A stretch of DNA of 64,000 nucleotides from Oribacterium sp. oral taxon 078 str. F0262 (GTDB lineage: Bacteria; Bacillota; Clostridia; Lachnospirales; Lachnospiraceae). The first letter of the stretch is position 1. Each line of letters starts with the position of its first letter. Below the pieces are notes generated by a model. It made no database searches, was not told the origin of the DNA, and worked only from the letters and a program-made list of their open reading frames with translations. Positions 35,245 to 44,151 of the stretch are shown here, in pieces. The position numbers were made by a program, and so were the translations under genes. The stretch is from the NCBI RefSeq assembly GCF_000160135.1, contig NZ_GG729936.1, forward strand, positions 26,044 through 90,043, written 5' to 3'.

Positions 35245-37179
35245 TTAAAGGCGCATTGCCTTTACCGCATTTGTCTTCGACCGGACGAAGCGGTCGAGCT
35301 TCGCCATATACTCCTCCTCCGTGATCTTCCCCTCCGCCACATAGGAGAGTCCCTTCTCCCAGGATGCCGTGAGCTCGGGATTCAGAAGCTGCCGGATCGA
35401 GGCCCGAAGCGCCGCTGTGACAAGCTCCCCGAGCTCTGTCGGAAAGAGAAGCTGCGTCTTTTTCTGAAGCTTAAGATATCCGATCCTCTCGAGCTTTGTG
35501 AGGATCGCCGCCCGGGTGGCCGAGGTCCCGATGCCGGATCCCCGGATCTGCGCCCGGAGCTCCTCATCCTCAATCAGATTCCCCGCGTTCTCCATCGCAA
35601 GGATCATGCTCCCGGAGCTGTAGCGCTTTGGGGGCGAGGTCTCTCCCTCCTTCAGCGTAAGGCTCCGAAGGACGAGCTTTTGCCCCTTTCGAAGCTCCTC
35701 TCCAAAAGCCTTCCCCTCTCCGCTCTCCTTCCCCTCTCTCTCCTTCTCCTCTCCGTCCCCGAGGATCCTGAGATAGCCGGGCTCCCGGAGCGAGCGGGAA
35801 TTTGCATAGAAGCTCTCCCCGGCACATTCGATCCGAAGGGAAAGCCTGTCGTAAATTGCGGGCGGATAGAAGATCGAGAGAAATCTCCTGACGATAAGAT
35901 CATAGATCCTCCGGCTGATGGGAGAAAGGGCCGAAAGCTCCCTGAGACCCTGCCCTGTGGGGATGAGGGCATAATGATCACTGATCTTTTTATCATCCGT
36001 ATAGCGGCTCTTTTCGATCCTTTGATACTGATTCCCCGCGAGGATCTCCTCCGCATACTTTTTGCAGGGCGGATAGGAGAGAAGCCCCCTCAGATTCTTT
36101 TCTATCTCCCGCGCGACCGCGGAGGAGAGCACTCTCGCATCGGTCCTGGGATAGGTCGTGAGCCTCTTCTCGTAGAGCTCCTGCACCGCGGAGAGCGTCC
36201 CGTCGGGATCGATCTTCAGGATGCGCGCGCAGTCATTCTGAAGCTCCGCGAGATTATAGAGGAAGGGGGGATTCTTCGTCTCCTTCTTTTTTTCGACAGA
36301 GCGAAGGACCGCCTCTCTCGGAAGGGGGGAAAAGGAGGCCGCGAACTCCTCCGCGCGTTCCTTTCGGAGAAAACCGCTCCCCTTATAGAGCTCCGTCATC
36401 CGATAGCGCTCCGAGTCCTCCCGGCCCCGAAACTCCGCCTTCAGAATCTCTCCTCCCTCTGCCTCTGTCCCAAAGTCCCCGAGAAGCTTATAAAAGATGG
36501 TCTTTTGAAAGCTCCGGATCTCCTCCTCCCTCCTCACGAGCATGCCCAGCACGCAGCTCATGACCCTCCCGGCGGATACCACCGTATTCTTCTTCCGCCC
36601 GAGCCTCCTGGAGATCTCCTTTCCGTAGCGGAGGGTTAAGACGCGGGAGAAGTTGATCCCCATAAGATAATCCTCCTTCGCCCGGGAAAAGGCAGCGGCG
36701 GAGAGACAGTCATAGTCCGATTCCGGGCGGGCCTCCCGTATCCCCCTCAGGATCTCCGCCTTCGTCTGAGAGTCGATCCAGACCCTTCTCCTCTCCTTGT
36801 CCTTGACGCCGGCCTCCCTCTCCACCAGGCGGTAGATATACTCTCCCTCTCTCCCGGAGTCCGTACAGACATAAATCCGTTTGACATCCTCCCTCTTTAG
36901 GAGGGAGGAGACGATCTCAAACTGCTTCCGCACGCTCCCGATCACCTCATACTTGAATTCCTTCGGGATGAAGGGAAGACTGTCAAAGCGCCACTGCCGG
37001 AGCTTCTCATCGTATTTTTCGGGATAGGACATCGTGACCAGATGCCCCACGCACCAGGTCAGGATATAGTTTTCCGTCTCCAGATAGCCGTCCCGCCCGG
37101 AGCCCTTTGGCTTAAGCTCCAGAGCCTCCGCGAACTGCCTCGCGACGGAGGGCTTTTCTGTGATAAAAAGCTCCTTCAT
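35245..37179 (-). CDS. topB: DNA topoisomerase III
   Basis: Type IA topoisomerase, 644 residues. The Toprim domain starts FITEKPSVARQFAEAL and has CTDSGREGEYIYRL. The catalytic tyrosine is in KRLTTYPRTDARVL near residue 343. The C-terminal domain shows GSGIGTSATRAAI and a GYLKLQKK end region. There are no C-terminal zinc fingers, as expected for the TopB group in Firmicutes. The ATG overlaps the galM stop by four bases, so a housekeeping topoisomerase is translated with a sugar epimerase and an exporter, an odd grouping. Confidence 0.95.
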   Translation of the reverse strand: MKELFITEKPSVARQFAEALELKPKGSGRDGYLETENYILTWCVGHLVTMSYPEKYDEKLRQWRFDSLPFIPKEFKYEVIGSVRKQFEIVSSLLKREDVKRIYVCTDSGREGEYIYRLVEREAGVKDKERRRVWIDSQTKAEILRGIREARPESDYDCLSAAAFSRAKEDYLMGINFSRVLTLRYGKEISRRLGRKKNTVVSAGRVMSCVLGMLVRREEEIRSFQKTIFYKLLGDFGTEAEGGEILKAEFRGREDSERYRMTELYKGSGFLRKERAEEFAASFSPLPREAVLRSVEKKKETKNPPFLYNLAELQNDCARILKIDPDGTLSAVQELYEKRLTTYPRTDARVLSSAVAREIEKNLRGLLSYPPCKKYAEEILAGNQYQRIEKSRYTDDKKISDHYALIPTGQGLRELSALSPISRRIYDLIVRRFLSIFYPPAIYDRLSLRIECAGESFYANSRSLREPGYLRILGDGEEKEREGKESGEGKAFGEELRKGQKLVLRSLTLKEGETSPPKRYSSGSMILAMENAGNLIEDEELRAQIRGSGIGTSATRAAILTKLERIGYLKLQKKTQLLFPTELGELVTAALRASIRQLLNPELTASWEKGLSYVAEGKITEEEYMAKLDRFVRSKTNAVKAMRL

Positions 37180-38240
37180 TTTCTCCTCTCCAGCGTAAAG
37201 CGGTAGCTGCTGACACTCTCCCAGCGCTCTCCTCCCCGCAGAATGGGACTTAGGAAACTCCTTTGGTTCACGCTGTCCGGATAATACTGCGTCTCAAAGC
37301 AAAAGCCCGATCTTCTGCCGTAGTCCTTCCCGCCCTTTCCGATTCCTTTCGCGTCCATGGAGTTTGCGCTGTAGAACTGAAGGCCCGGAAGGTCAGTGCG
37401 AAGCTCCAAGCCGATCCCGGATTCCTCCGAACGGGCCCGGGCGGCGAGTCTCTCCTCCCTCCCGCTGCCCCTTAAGCAAAAGTTCTGATCATAGCCCCCG
37501 GATATGCGAAGAGGCGGGAAATCCGCCTCAATCCGCTCTGATATCCGTCTTTCCTCCCGAAAGTCCAGCGCTGTCCCGTCCAATGGCGCGATCTCCCCGG
37601 TGGGGATGGAGGAAGAGTCGGTCGGCGTATAGCAGTCCGCAAAGATCTGCACATACTGCCCTCCGATACTGCCGCTCCCCTCTCCATTCAGATTAAAATA
37701 GGCGTGGTTTGTCGGATTGAGCACCGTATCCCGGTCTGAGATCCCGAGATAACGGATGGACAGAAGATCGTCCTCAGAGAGCGTATAAGAGACGGAGAGC
37801 TCCAGGGACGCGGGATAGCCCTGGTCGCCGTCCGGGGAATGGAGGGAAAAGCAGACGGAATTTTCCTCCCGGGGAAGCTCCGCCCTCCAGAACCTCCGCC
37901 CGTAGTAATCCGGGCCGGAGTGAAGGTTGAAGTCTCCCCCGGCGTTCCGCCCGAGGGAATACTGAATCCCGTTCAGGGAAAAGCCCGCTCCTCCGACCCG
38001 GTTTGCATTCCGGCCGATAATCTCCCCCATATGCCCCGGGTTTTCGGGAAGATGCTCCGCTCCTCCGACTCCGAGGAGGATGTCGCGAAATTCTCCCTCC
38101 CGGTCCCGAACTCTCATGCCGTGCCAGATCGCGCCATAGTCCAGAAAGGACGCCTCTGTGCCCCTCCCGTTTCGAAGAAGATAGCGGAAGACCTCCCTTC
38201 CATCCGGAAGTCTCCCAAAGGAATCCCTTTTTACCGTCAT
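37176..38240 (-). CDS. galM: Aldose 1-epimerase (mutarotase)
   Basis: Interconverts alpha and beta anomers of galactose or glucose. It has 354 residues. The substrate loop NFNLHSGPDYYGRRFW, the catalytic histidine in NPTNHAYFNLNG (near 180), and the catalytic glutamate in CFETQYYPDSVN near the C-terminus are all present. It overlaps both neighbours by four bases and therefore sits firmly in the exporter-topB operon, with no galactose genes nearby. Confidence 0.92.
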   Translation of the reverse strand: MTVKRDSFGRLPDGREVFRYLLRNGRGTEASFLDYGAIWHGMRVRDREGEFRDILLGVGGAEHLPENPGHMGEIIGRNANRVGGAGFSLNGIQYSLGRNAGGDFNLHSGPDYYGRRFWRAELPREENSVCFSLHSPDGDQGYPASLELSVSYTLSEDDLLSIRYLGISDRDTVLNPTNHAYFNLNGEGSGSIGGQYVQIFADCYTPTDSSSIPTGEIAPLDGTALDFREERRISERIEADFPPLRISGGYDQNFCLRGSGREERLAARARSEESGIGLELRTDLPGLQFYSANSMDAKGIGKGGKDYGRRSGFCFETQYYPDSVNQRSFLSPILRGGERWESVSSYRFTLERRK

Positions 38241-39589
38241 TTCTCCGTTCCTTTCCCTTTCTCTTTTTCTCCCTGGCTCTTCTGCTTCCCCCGAAGCCTC
38301 ACACCGTCCCGGATGCCCTTTGCTCCGGCATCCCGGATCAGCTCCTCGCCCTCCTCGATGCCGCTCTCAATGACGGCATTTCCTCCCGCCTCATAGGAGA
38401 GGCTCAGCTCCCTTTTCTGCGCTCTTCCGGACTGAAGGACATAGGCAAAGTGCTTCTCATTTTCCTCGAATACCGCCTCCGCGGGGATCGTTAAGACATT
38501 CTTTCCCTCGTAGCTTCGAAGGCGAAGCGTGAGGCCGTAGCCGTCCCTCCCGGAGAGCGCGGAGCTGTCCTTTAGAGAGACCCTCAGCTCCACACGGTAC
38601 TCATCGCTTCCGAGAGCGGACACGCCCTTCTCCGCATAGCCCCGGATCTCCGCGATTTCTCCCTCGAAGTGCTCCTCGCTCCCCCTGAGCTTCAGCTTCA
38701 CATCGACCGGATCTCCGATCTGAAGGAGGGGGGCGACGGAGGAGAGGACCTTCGCACTGACATACGCTTCCCCGCTTCCCTTGATCCGCACCGCCTCCTG
38801 TCCCGCGGAGATCACCGAGAGATCCCGGATGGGAAGGGCGGTGATGATCCCCGCGCGGTTCGCCCGGACACTGGCCTTCCCGATCTTCTCATCGAGCTGA
38901 GAAAGGGCCGCGTTCAAGGCGTCAATCTTGGACTGGAGCGCCGCCCGGTCCGCGCCGTAGAACTGCTCATTCAGCTTTTTCCCGCTGATTCCCTGCTTTT
39001 CGAGCTCCCGGAGGGACTGACTGCTCCTCTCATAGCGCGCCCTCGCCGTCTCCGCATCGCTCTTTGCCTTCTCATAGGCGGCCCTGGCCTTCTCCCGGTC
39101 CGCTTCGGAGATATCGCCGCTCTGAAAAAGGCTCTCCGCCGCCCGGTAGTCCTTCTCCAAAGCCGAGAGCGCCGCGTCCGCGGATTCCAGCTGGGATTTC
39201 AGATTCCCGATGTACTCCTCCGGGGAGGCCGTCATGAGAGGATCCAGCTCCGCCTTTTGGAGCTGTGCCTCGAGGGACGAAAGCTCCGCTCTCTGCTGAT
39301 CCCTTTGGTAGATATAATCCGTTTCGTCCAGCTGAAAAAGCTCCGTTCCGGGAGAGACCTCCTGTCCCTCGGAGACAAGCACTGCCTTGACCGGGGCGGA
39401 GAGCTCCGAGATCACGGAATAACTGTCTCCGAAGGAGAGCGTCCCGTCCTCCGTGATGTAATCCTCCACATCCCTTCTCTCCGCCCGGACTGTTTCCACC
39501 TCCTTCGGCAGTGTGCGGAAGAAGATGACGAGGACAAGGAGCAGGAGAAGCGGCAGGAGAAAAAGCCATTTTCTGTTTTTTTTCAGCAT
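38237..39589 (-). CDS. HlyD/RND-type adaptor protein of an ABC exporter
   Basis: A 450-residue membrane-fusion-type protein with an N-terminal membrane anchor (about 8-24). A split lipoyl-like beta-barrel surrounds a long coiled coil (about 95-215), followed by barrel domains with ALPIRDLSVISAGQEAVRI and a C-terminal region VLTIPAEAVFEENEKHFAYV. In Gram-positives such proteins partner with MacB-like ABC exporters. It lies two bases after the permease stop and overlaps galM by four bases. Confidence 0.88.
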   Translation of the reverse strand: MLKKNRKWLFLLPLLLLLVLVIFFRTLPKEVETVRAERRDVEDYITEDGTLSFGDSYSVISELSAPVKAVLVSEGQEVSPGTELFQLDETDYIYQRDQQRAELSSLEAQLQKAELDPLMTASPEEYIGNLKSQLESADAALSALEKDYRAAESLFQSGDISEADREKARAAYEKAKSDAETARARYERSSQSLRELEKQGISGKKLNEQFYGADRAALQSKIDALNAALSQLDEKIGKASVRANRAGIITALPIRDLSVISAGQEAVRIKGSGEAYVSAKVLSSVAPLLQIGDPVDVKLKLRGSEEHFEGEIAEIRGYAEKGVSALGSDEYRVELRVSLKDSSALSGRDGYGLTLRLRSYEGKNVLTIPAEAVFEENEKHFAYVLQSGRAQKRELSLSYEAGGNAVIESGIEEGEELIRDAGAKGIRDGVRLRGKQKSQGEKEKGKGTEK

Positions 39590-39590
39590 A

Positions 39591-41942
39591 TCATTCCCTC
39601 TCTTTCAGAGCTTCTGTGAGCGCGGTTTTCAGGATCAGGCGAACAGAGCTTCGCCAGGAATAGAGACTGATCAGGAGGCAGAAGAAGGCGGAGCTCAGAC
39701 TCGGCATGAGGTAAAAGTGAAAGCTGATGGAGTAGGAGCTCGACTGCATGCTGAGCTCGAGAAGCCTCCGGAGCATATAATTTCCGGGAAGCCCCAGGAT
39801 AAGGCCCAGGAGAAGGAGGAGAAGCTGCTCGATGAAAAGCATCCTCCCAAGCTCCCCTCTGCTGGATCCCATGAGGCGAAGCGTCACAAGCTCAAGCCTC
39901 CTCTCCCGGATATTGATCATGCTGATCTGATAGATGAGGATTCCCGCCGCGAGAAAGGACATGAAGGCAAAGGCATTCATCATGATGGAAGTGCTCTTAA
40001 GCATTCTCTCGTAGCTCTCCCGGACCTCCTGCATGTCCGCGACCCAGCGGAGTCTCTTCGCTCCTCTGACGCTCTCTCTCAGCCTTTCCCTCTCCCCGGG
40101 GGCCGCCTTCAGGAGGAGCTTATTTGCCATGCCGTCTATCCCGAGCACATCCGGAAAGGCTGAGAGCGCGAGATAGGCTCCGCTTCCGAATTCCTCCGAT
40201 ACGACCTCTGTCACGAGGACTTTCCTCCTTCCGCCGCGGACACCGGAAAGTTCCAGCTCCACCCGCTCTCCGGCGGATGCATGCAGCTTTTTCGCCAGAC
40301 TTTCACTCAATATCACGCCGTTTTTCGGGGGAGAGAGATGTCTCCCCGAGCGATCGAGGATGCGGCGAAGAGAAGAGCCCGGATTTAAACCCGTGACGAT
40401 GCTGTACTCCTTCCGGGAGCCCTTGTAGAAGACGGCCGGAAGCTGAGATATGGCCTCTGAGACCCTGGCGTCGGAAAGCTCCTCCCCCGCTCCCGCCACT
40501 CTCTCCGGACTCTGGTAGTCCCATAGCTCCATCTGAATATCATAGCTCTCCGTCCCCACAAACTCCGTGTCCAGCATGTGCTTCAGCACCTCCGGAAAGG
40601 AAAAAAGCGCAGAAGAGAGCGAGAAGGAAAAGGCGACCGCCAGCACGATGAGGGAAGAGCGGAAGGGATTTCGCAGCATGGAACGGGCAGCCAGGCGGTC
40701 GAAAAGTGTCGGAAGCATGCGTTCCAGACCTGCCATACGGAATACCCTCTGCTTCCCCCCGCTCTGCTGGCGCATCGCCGCGGCGGGACTGATGCGGAGG
40801 ATCTCCTTTACGCCGAAAAAGACCGCGAGCACCGCCGCCCCGGAGGCAAGAAGCAGGGAAAAGATTCTGGAGGAGAGGATGTCCCGGTATTTTGGCTCCG
40901 GGAGGTTGAAATACTGGCAGTAGATCGAAAAGATGTAGCGGCCGAAAAAGCCCGCAAAGAAGCTCCCCAGCAGGGCGCCGAAAAAGCCGATCCCGAGTCC
41001 CAGGAAAAGATAGGACGAGATCAGCTCCCGATCGCTTAATCCCAGAGCCTTCATCCCTCCGATCAGCATGCGCTCCCGCTCCAGCATCTTTCGAAGGACG
41101 ATATAGAGCATAAAAACAGAGATCATAAGAAAGATAAGGGGGATCAGCGTGCCCGTGCCCTCGAGCTCCTCTAACTCCTCCTGTACCCTGTTGTTGCTGC
41201 TTTGATCTTTCCTCTCGAGGATGCTCTGAAGCCCGTAGGGAGCGAGTCTCTCCTCGAGCTCATGGCGGATATCCTGAAAATCTATCCCCGGCTCCAGGCG
41301 GAAGGAAAGCTCCGTCAGATTCTCTGTCCCCAGGAGCTTCTGCATATCCGACTTTTCGATCATCGCGATATCATAGCTGGAGCCGTCCGGGACCATGGAG
41401 CCGCTGGGCGGAACCGAATAAATGTAGTCCGGCTGCCGGAAGCTCCCGCGGTAGCTGTAGCTGTGACTTTTCCCCTCGACAAGGAGGCGGAGCTCCGTCC
41501 CCCGAGAGTAATGATAGCTGTCCTCCATCCTCTCTCCGAGGAGGATCTCCCCCTCCTCCGGGGCTCCCGCCGAGAACTCCGGGAGATTCTCCCTGTCCTC
41601 CCTGTCATAAGAGAGGAGGTGAACAGAGACGATCTTTCCCTCCTTCTCCGAGAGATCGGAAATCAAGCGGAAATCCCCCGCGATCCTGCCGGAGGCCTCC
41701 GCTATGCCGGGGATGTCCTCCAGCCCCATAAGCTCCGCCTCTCCGATCCCGGTGACAGTGGCAAAGACCTCGCCGAAGCAGCTGTCCCGATAGTAATCCG
41801 AGATCTGATCCTCCAGATTCTGAAAGACATCGAAAAAGGAGACCAGCACGAAAATCCCGAGCGCAATGATGAGGAGCGCGCCGAGCAGGGAGGAGCGGTT
41901 TTTCAGAGCGAGCCGAAATACATTTTTTCGAAAACTTCTCAT
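39591..41942 (-). CDS. FtsX-family ABC transporter permease
   Basis: A 783-residue permease with an N-terminal helix (about 17-38), a long extracellular domain to about 270, a first FtsX helix bundle (270-380), a second extracellular domain (about 430-640), and three more helices to the C-terminus with RRLELVTLRLMGSSRGELGRM between them, a typical FtsX coupling stretch. It is one long protein with two FtsX repeats, as in antimicrobial-peptide or lipoprotein-type exporters of Firmicutes. It starts three bases after the ATPase stop. Confidence 0.9.
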   Translation of the reverse strand: MRSFRKNVFRLALKNRSSLLGALLIIALGIFVLVSFFDVFQNLEDQISDYYRDSCFGEVFATVTGIGEAELMGLEDIPGIAEASGRIAGDFRLISDLSEKEGKIVSVHLLSYDREDRENLPEFSAGAPEEGEILLGERMEDSYHYSRGTELRLLVEGKSHSYSYRGSFRQPDYIYSVPPSGSMVPDGSSYDIAMIEKSDMQKLLGTENLTELSFRLEPGIDFQDIRHELEERLAPYGLQSILERKDQSSNNRVQEELEELEGTGTLIPLIFLMISVFMLYIVLRKMLERERMLIGGMKALGLSDRELISSYLFLGLGIGFFGALLGSFFAGFFGRYIFSIYCQYFNLPEPKYRDILSSRIFSLLLASGAAVLAVFFGVKEILRISPAAAMRQQSGGKQRVFRMAGLERMLPTLFDRLAARSMLRNPFRSSLIVLAVAFSFSLSSALFSFPEVLKHMLDTEFVGTESYDIQMELWDYQSPERVAGAGEELSDARVSEAISQLPAVFYKGSRKEYSIVTGLNPGSSLRRILDRSGRHLSPPKNGVILSESLAKKLHASAGERVELELSGVRGGRRKVLVTEVVSEEFGSGAYLALSAFPDVLGIDGMANKLLLKAAPGERERLRESVRGAKRLRWVADMQEVRESYERMLKSTSIMMNAFAFMSFLAAGILIYQISMINIRERRLELVTLRLMGSSRGELGRMLFIEQLLLLLLGLILGLPGNYMLRRLLELSMQSSSYSISFHFYLMPSLSSAFFCLLISLYSWRSSVRLILKTALTEALKERE

Positions 41943-41945
41943 CGC

Positions 41946-42680
41946 CTACCACTCAATCTCTTCCGGCGGGAGCGGAGAGGCATTCCCCTCCTCCCGCTCG
42001 ATCAACCCGTCCTTAAAGTAAATGACCCGATCCGCCATCTTCGCAATATTCGCATTGTGCGTGATCAGTACAACCGGCTTTTGATAGCTTCTCGAAAAGT
42101 CATAGATCAGGCGGAGAACCTGGATGCCGGTCTTGGAATCCAGCGCCCCTGTCGGCTCATCGCAGAGCAGAATATCCGGATTCTTGCAAAGCGCCCTCGC
42201 GATCGCGATCCGCTGCTGCTCTCCGCCGGAGAGACGATTCGGAAAATGGGAGGACCGGTCCGAGAGCCCGACCTCTTTGAGGAGCTCCTCCGCCCCGATC
42301 GGATGCTCGGAGAGTTCCCCGGCAAGCTGAATATTCTCAAGCGCTGTAAGACCCGGAAGAAGATTATAAAACTGAAAGACAAAGCCGACATGCTTCCTCC
42401 GGTAAAGGGTCAGAGCATCCTGGTCCGACCAGTCGAGCGCCTTCTCCCGGTAGTAGACCTCACCGGAGCTCGCGGTCTCCGTCCCCCCGAGAATATTCAT
42501 CATCGTGCTCTTTCCGGAGCCGGAGGGACCCAGAATAACGATGAGCTCCCTGCCGTAGACTGAGAGGGAAACGCCCCGAAGTGCCGTGAGCGTAAGTTCT
42601 CCCAGACGATATTCCTTCTTGATCTCTCTCGCGCGGAGCACGGGGATCCCGCGCTCCTCCCTCTCTCTGATTTCCGTCAT
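41946..42680 (-). CDS. MacB/LolD-type ABC transporter ATP-binding protein
   Basis: ATPase of the exporter, 244 residues. Walker A is GPSGSGKST near residue 48, the signature [15 protein letters not shown] near 150 and Walker [14 protein letters not shown] near 170. The TGALD after Walker B is typical of LolD/MacB subfamilies. The start at 42680 follows AGGAGGGGC; the 17 codons upstream have no ribosome-binding site. With the FtsX permease and HlyD adaptor it forms a complete export system whose cargo is unknown. Confidence 0.93.
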   Translation of the reverse strand: MTEIREREERGIPVLRAREIKKEYRLGELTLTALRGVSLSVYGRELIVILGPSGSGKSTMMNILGGTETASSGEVYYREKALDWSDQDALTLYRRKHVGFVFQFYNLLPGLTALENIQLAGELSEHPIGAEELLKEVGLSDRSSHFPNRLSGGEQQRIAIARALCKNPDILLCDEPTGALDSKTGIQVLRLIYDFSRSYQKPVVLITHNANIAKMADRVIYFKDGLIEREEGNASPLPPEEIEW

Positions 42681-42839
42681 GCCCCTCCTGTTTTCCAAAA
42701 TGAATCTCCGGGCCGGAAGTTCCGGCGCCATTTTTATACCGAAAAAGTCGAGCTTTCTCCCGCCGCAAGCAACAGTACATGAGAAATTTTCAATAATATC
42801 CGTATAAACGCAGGCCGGAAGCAGCAGCGCATCCGCATA

Positions 42840-43364
42840 TCAGCGCAAGCTTTCCGCATCTCCGATCGGGATTCGCTTTCCGTCCAGCGCGGCCTCCTTC
42901 AGCCCTCCTCTCCCATCGTAGCGAAGCTTCAGGGAGAAAAAGGGATGCTCCTCTGAGAGAAGCCGCAGAAAGATCCTGTCTCCCTCCCAGAGCGGAAGCT
43001 CCGAAAGCTTTTCGATCGGCACCCATTCCAGCACGCCTTCCTCACAGTCTGTCAGCTCTCCGTGAAAAAGGGAAGCCGTGTATAAAAACATATATTCCGT
43101 GACGCCGTCCCCGGAGAGAAAGGTCACGATGCCGCGGAGCCGATACTGATCCAGACAGTATCCGGTCTCCTCCCGGACCTCCCGGAGCAGGCATTCCTCC
43201 GGACTCTCGTCCTTCTCGAAGTGCCCGCCCACGCCGATCCATTTTCCCGCGTTGACATCCTCCTTCTTCCGCACCCGGTGGAGCATCAGATAGCTTCCGT
43301 CCCGCTCGATATAGCAAAGCGTGCTGAGCACGCCGTCCGCAAATCTTCTCTCCTCTTTTCTCAT
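42840..43364 (-). CDS. NUDIX hydrolase
   Basis: A 174-residue nucleotide-pyrophosphohydrolase-type protein. The NUDIX box is in GGHFEKDESPEECLLREVREETGY near residues 50-73 (G-x5-E-x7-REVREETG), with all catalytic glutamates intact. The N-terminus LCYIERDGSYLMLHRVRKK resembles MutT/8-oxo-dGTP diphosphatase relatives. The start at 43364 is preceded by AAAGGG; a TTG five codons upstream is less likely. It is separated from the ABC exporter by a 159-base gap. Confidence 0.88.
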   Translation of the reverse strand: MRKEERRFADGVLSTLCYIERDGSYLMLHRVRKKEDVNAGKWIGVGGHFEKDESPEECLLREVREETGYCLDQYRLRGIVTFLSGDGVTEYMFLYTASLFHGELTDCEEGVLEWVPIEKLSELPLWEGDRIFLRLLSEEHPFFSLKLRYDGRGGLKEAALDGKRIPIGDAESLR

Positions 43365-43504
43365 AAAGTTCCCTTTCAAAGCGAGGGGAAGGCCGAGCCC
43401 TCCTCCGGAAGAAAGTACCCTACCGCTTCCGCCCTGCCCGTGCTATACTCTCCTCATGCGGTGCCGGCAGACATCTGCATTTCATTCCGCCCGGCCGCTT
43501 TGTT

Positions 43505-43630
43505 CTGTGTCGGGCGGACAAACGGCAGAAAGGGCGGCAGCTTGATAGCTCTATGCCGATGTCGTCCCGCCAGATTGTCAAATGCCATTGCAGGGCGGAA
43601 CAGTGAGCATAAGTCTTATGCGGTATTCGC
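43505..43630. repeat. 126-bp repeat element, copy 1
   Basis: Begins CTGTGTCGGGCGGACAAACG and ends CGGTATTCGC. It matches copy 2 (254 bases away) without gaps, with about a dozen substitutions that are mostly transitions. It contains AGCT-TGAT-AGCT and GCATAAG-TC-TTATGC dyads. Gene-free region 43365-44151; six-frame reading shows no credible protein here. Confidence 0.85.
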
Positions 43631-43758
43631 ATTCCGGACCTGCCGCCCAGCCGCTTTGTCTGTCCGCACACAGGCCGTCTGCCGCCCCGGCGTTTAGCGA
43701 TTTGGTCTTTTAAAATCGCTTATGCGCCGCTGGCTGCGGCAGTCGGAGTGAGAACGTC

Positions 43759-43884
43759 CTGTGTCGGGCAGACGAACGGCAGAAAGGGCGGCGGCTCTAT
43801 AGCTCTATGCCGATGCCGTCCCGCCAGATTGTTAAATGCCATCGCAGGGCGAAACAATGAGCATAAGTCTTACGCGGTATTCGC
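43759..43884. repeat. 126-bp repeat element, copy 2
   Basis: Second ungapped copy. Between the copies is a 128-bp spacer with an AGCGATTT/AAATCGCT hairpin (43697-43721) and a segment resembling the flank of copy 1 (CCGCC-AGCCGCTTTGT). The element could be a miniature mobile element or a structured RNA. Confidence 0.85.
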
Positions 43885-43963
43885 TGCTGCCGCAGCTCCT
43901 ATACCGCTGACAGGTATTCGCATTCCACGCTGCAAAAAGCAGCAGCGCTTCATGCTCATACCT

Positions 43964-44046
43964 GTTGTCCCGTCAAATAGTCAAATGCTCCTGCAAGCAA
44001 GCTTGCCTCGCATTTGACTGCTTGACGGAGACTTATGCAGTATAAT
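43964..44046 (+). repeat. Decayed third copy with a 19-bp-stem hairpin
   Basis: The stretch GTTGTCCCGTCAAATAGTC to GACTTATGCAGTATA resembles the 3' half of the 126-bp element. It holds a 19-bp stem with two mismatches (43970-43988 with 44010-44028) and an inner GCAAGC/GCTTGC stem. A TATAAT (44041-44046) immediately follows, though no -35 at good spacing is evident (TTGACG is 13 and TTGACT 21 bases away). Confidence 0.55.
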
Positions 44047-44072
44047 CGATTTCTCAGTCAACGTCCATAGCA

Positions 44073-44137
44073 GTGAACTATAGTAGAGAACTGTAGTAAA
44101 AAACTGTAGTAGAAATCTGCAATAGAGAACCATAGTG
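44073..44137 (+). repeat. Five tandem 13-bp repeats upstream of the HMA-like gene
   Basis: Five contiguous degenerate 13-mers, start to end exactly 65 bases: GTGAACTATAGTA, GAGAACTGTAGTA, AAAAACTGTAGTA, GAAATCTGCAATA, GAGAACCATAGTG. The consensus is GAGAACTGTAGTA. They end three bases before the AAGGAG ribosome-binding site of the next gene, so they lie in its leader or operator region. Confidence 0.85.
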
Positions 44138-44151
44138 AAAAGGAGTTCCTG

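Noticed and set aside
43221..43697. ORFs in the repeat region, both strands
   Set aside because: They cross the repeated noncoding element, lack ribosome-binding sites and have Cys/Arg/Pro-rich nonsense-like sequence.
43505..43884. CRISPR-like interpretation of the repeats
   Set aside because: Only two long copies with a 128-bp spacer, no short regular repeats and no cas genes.
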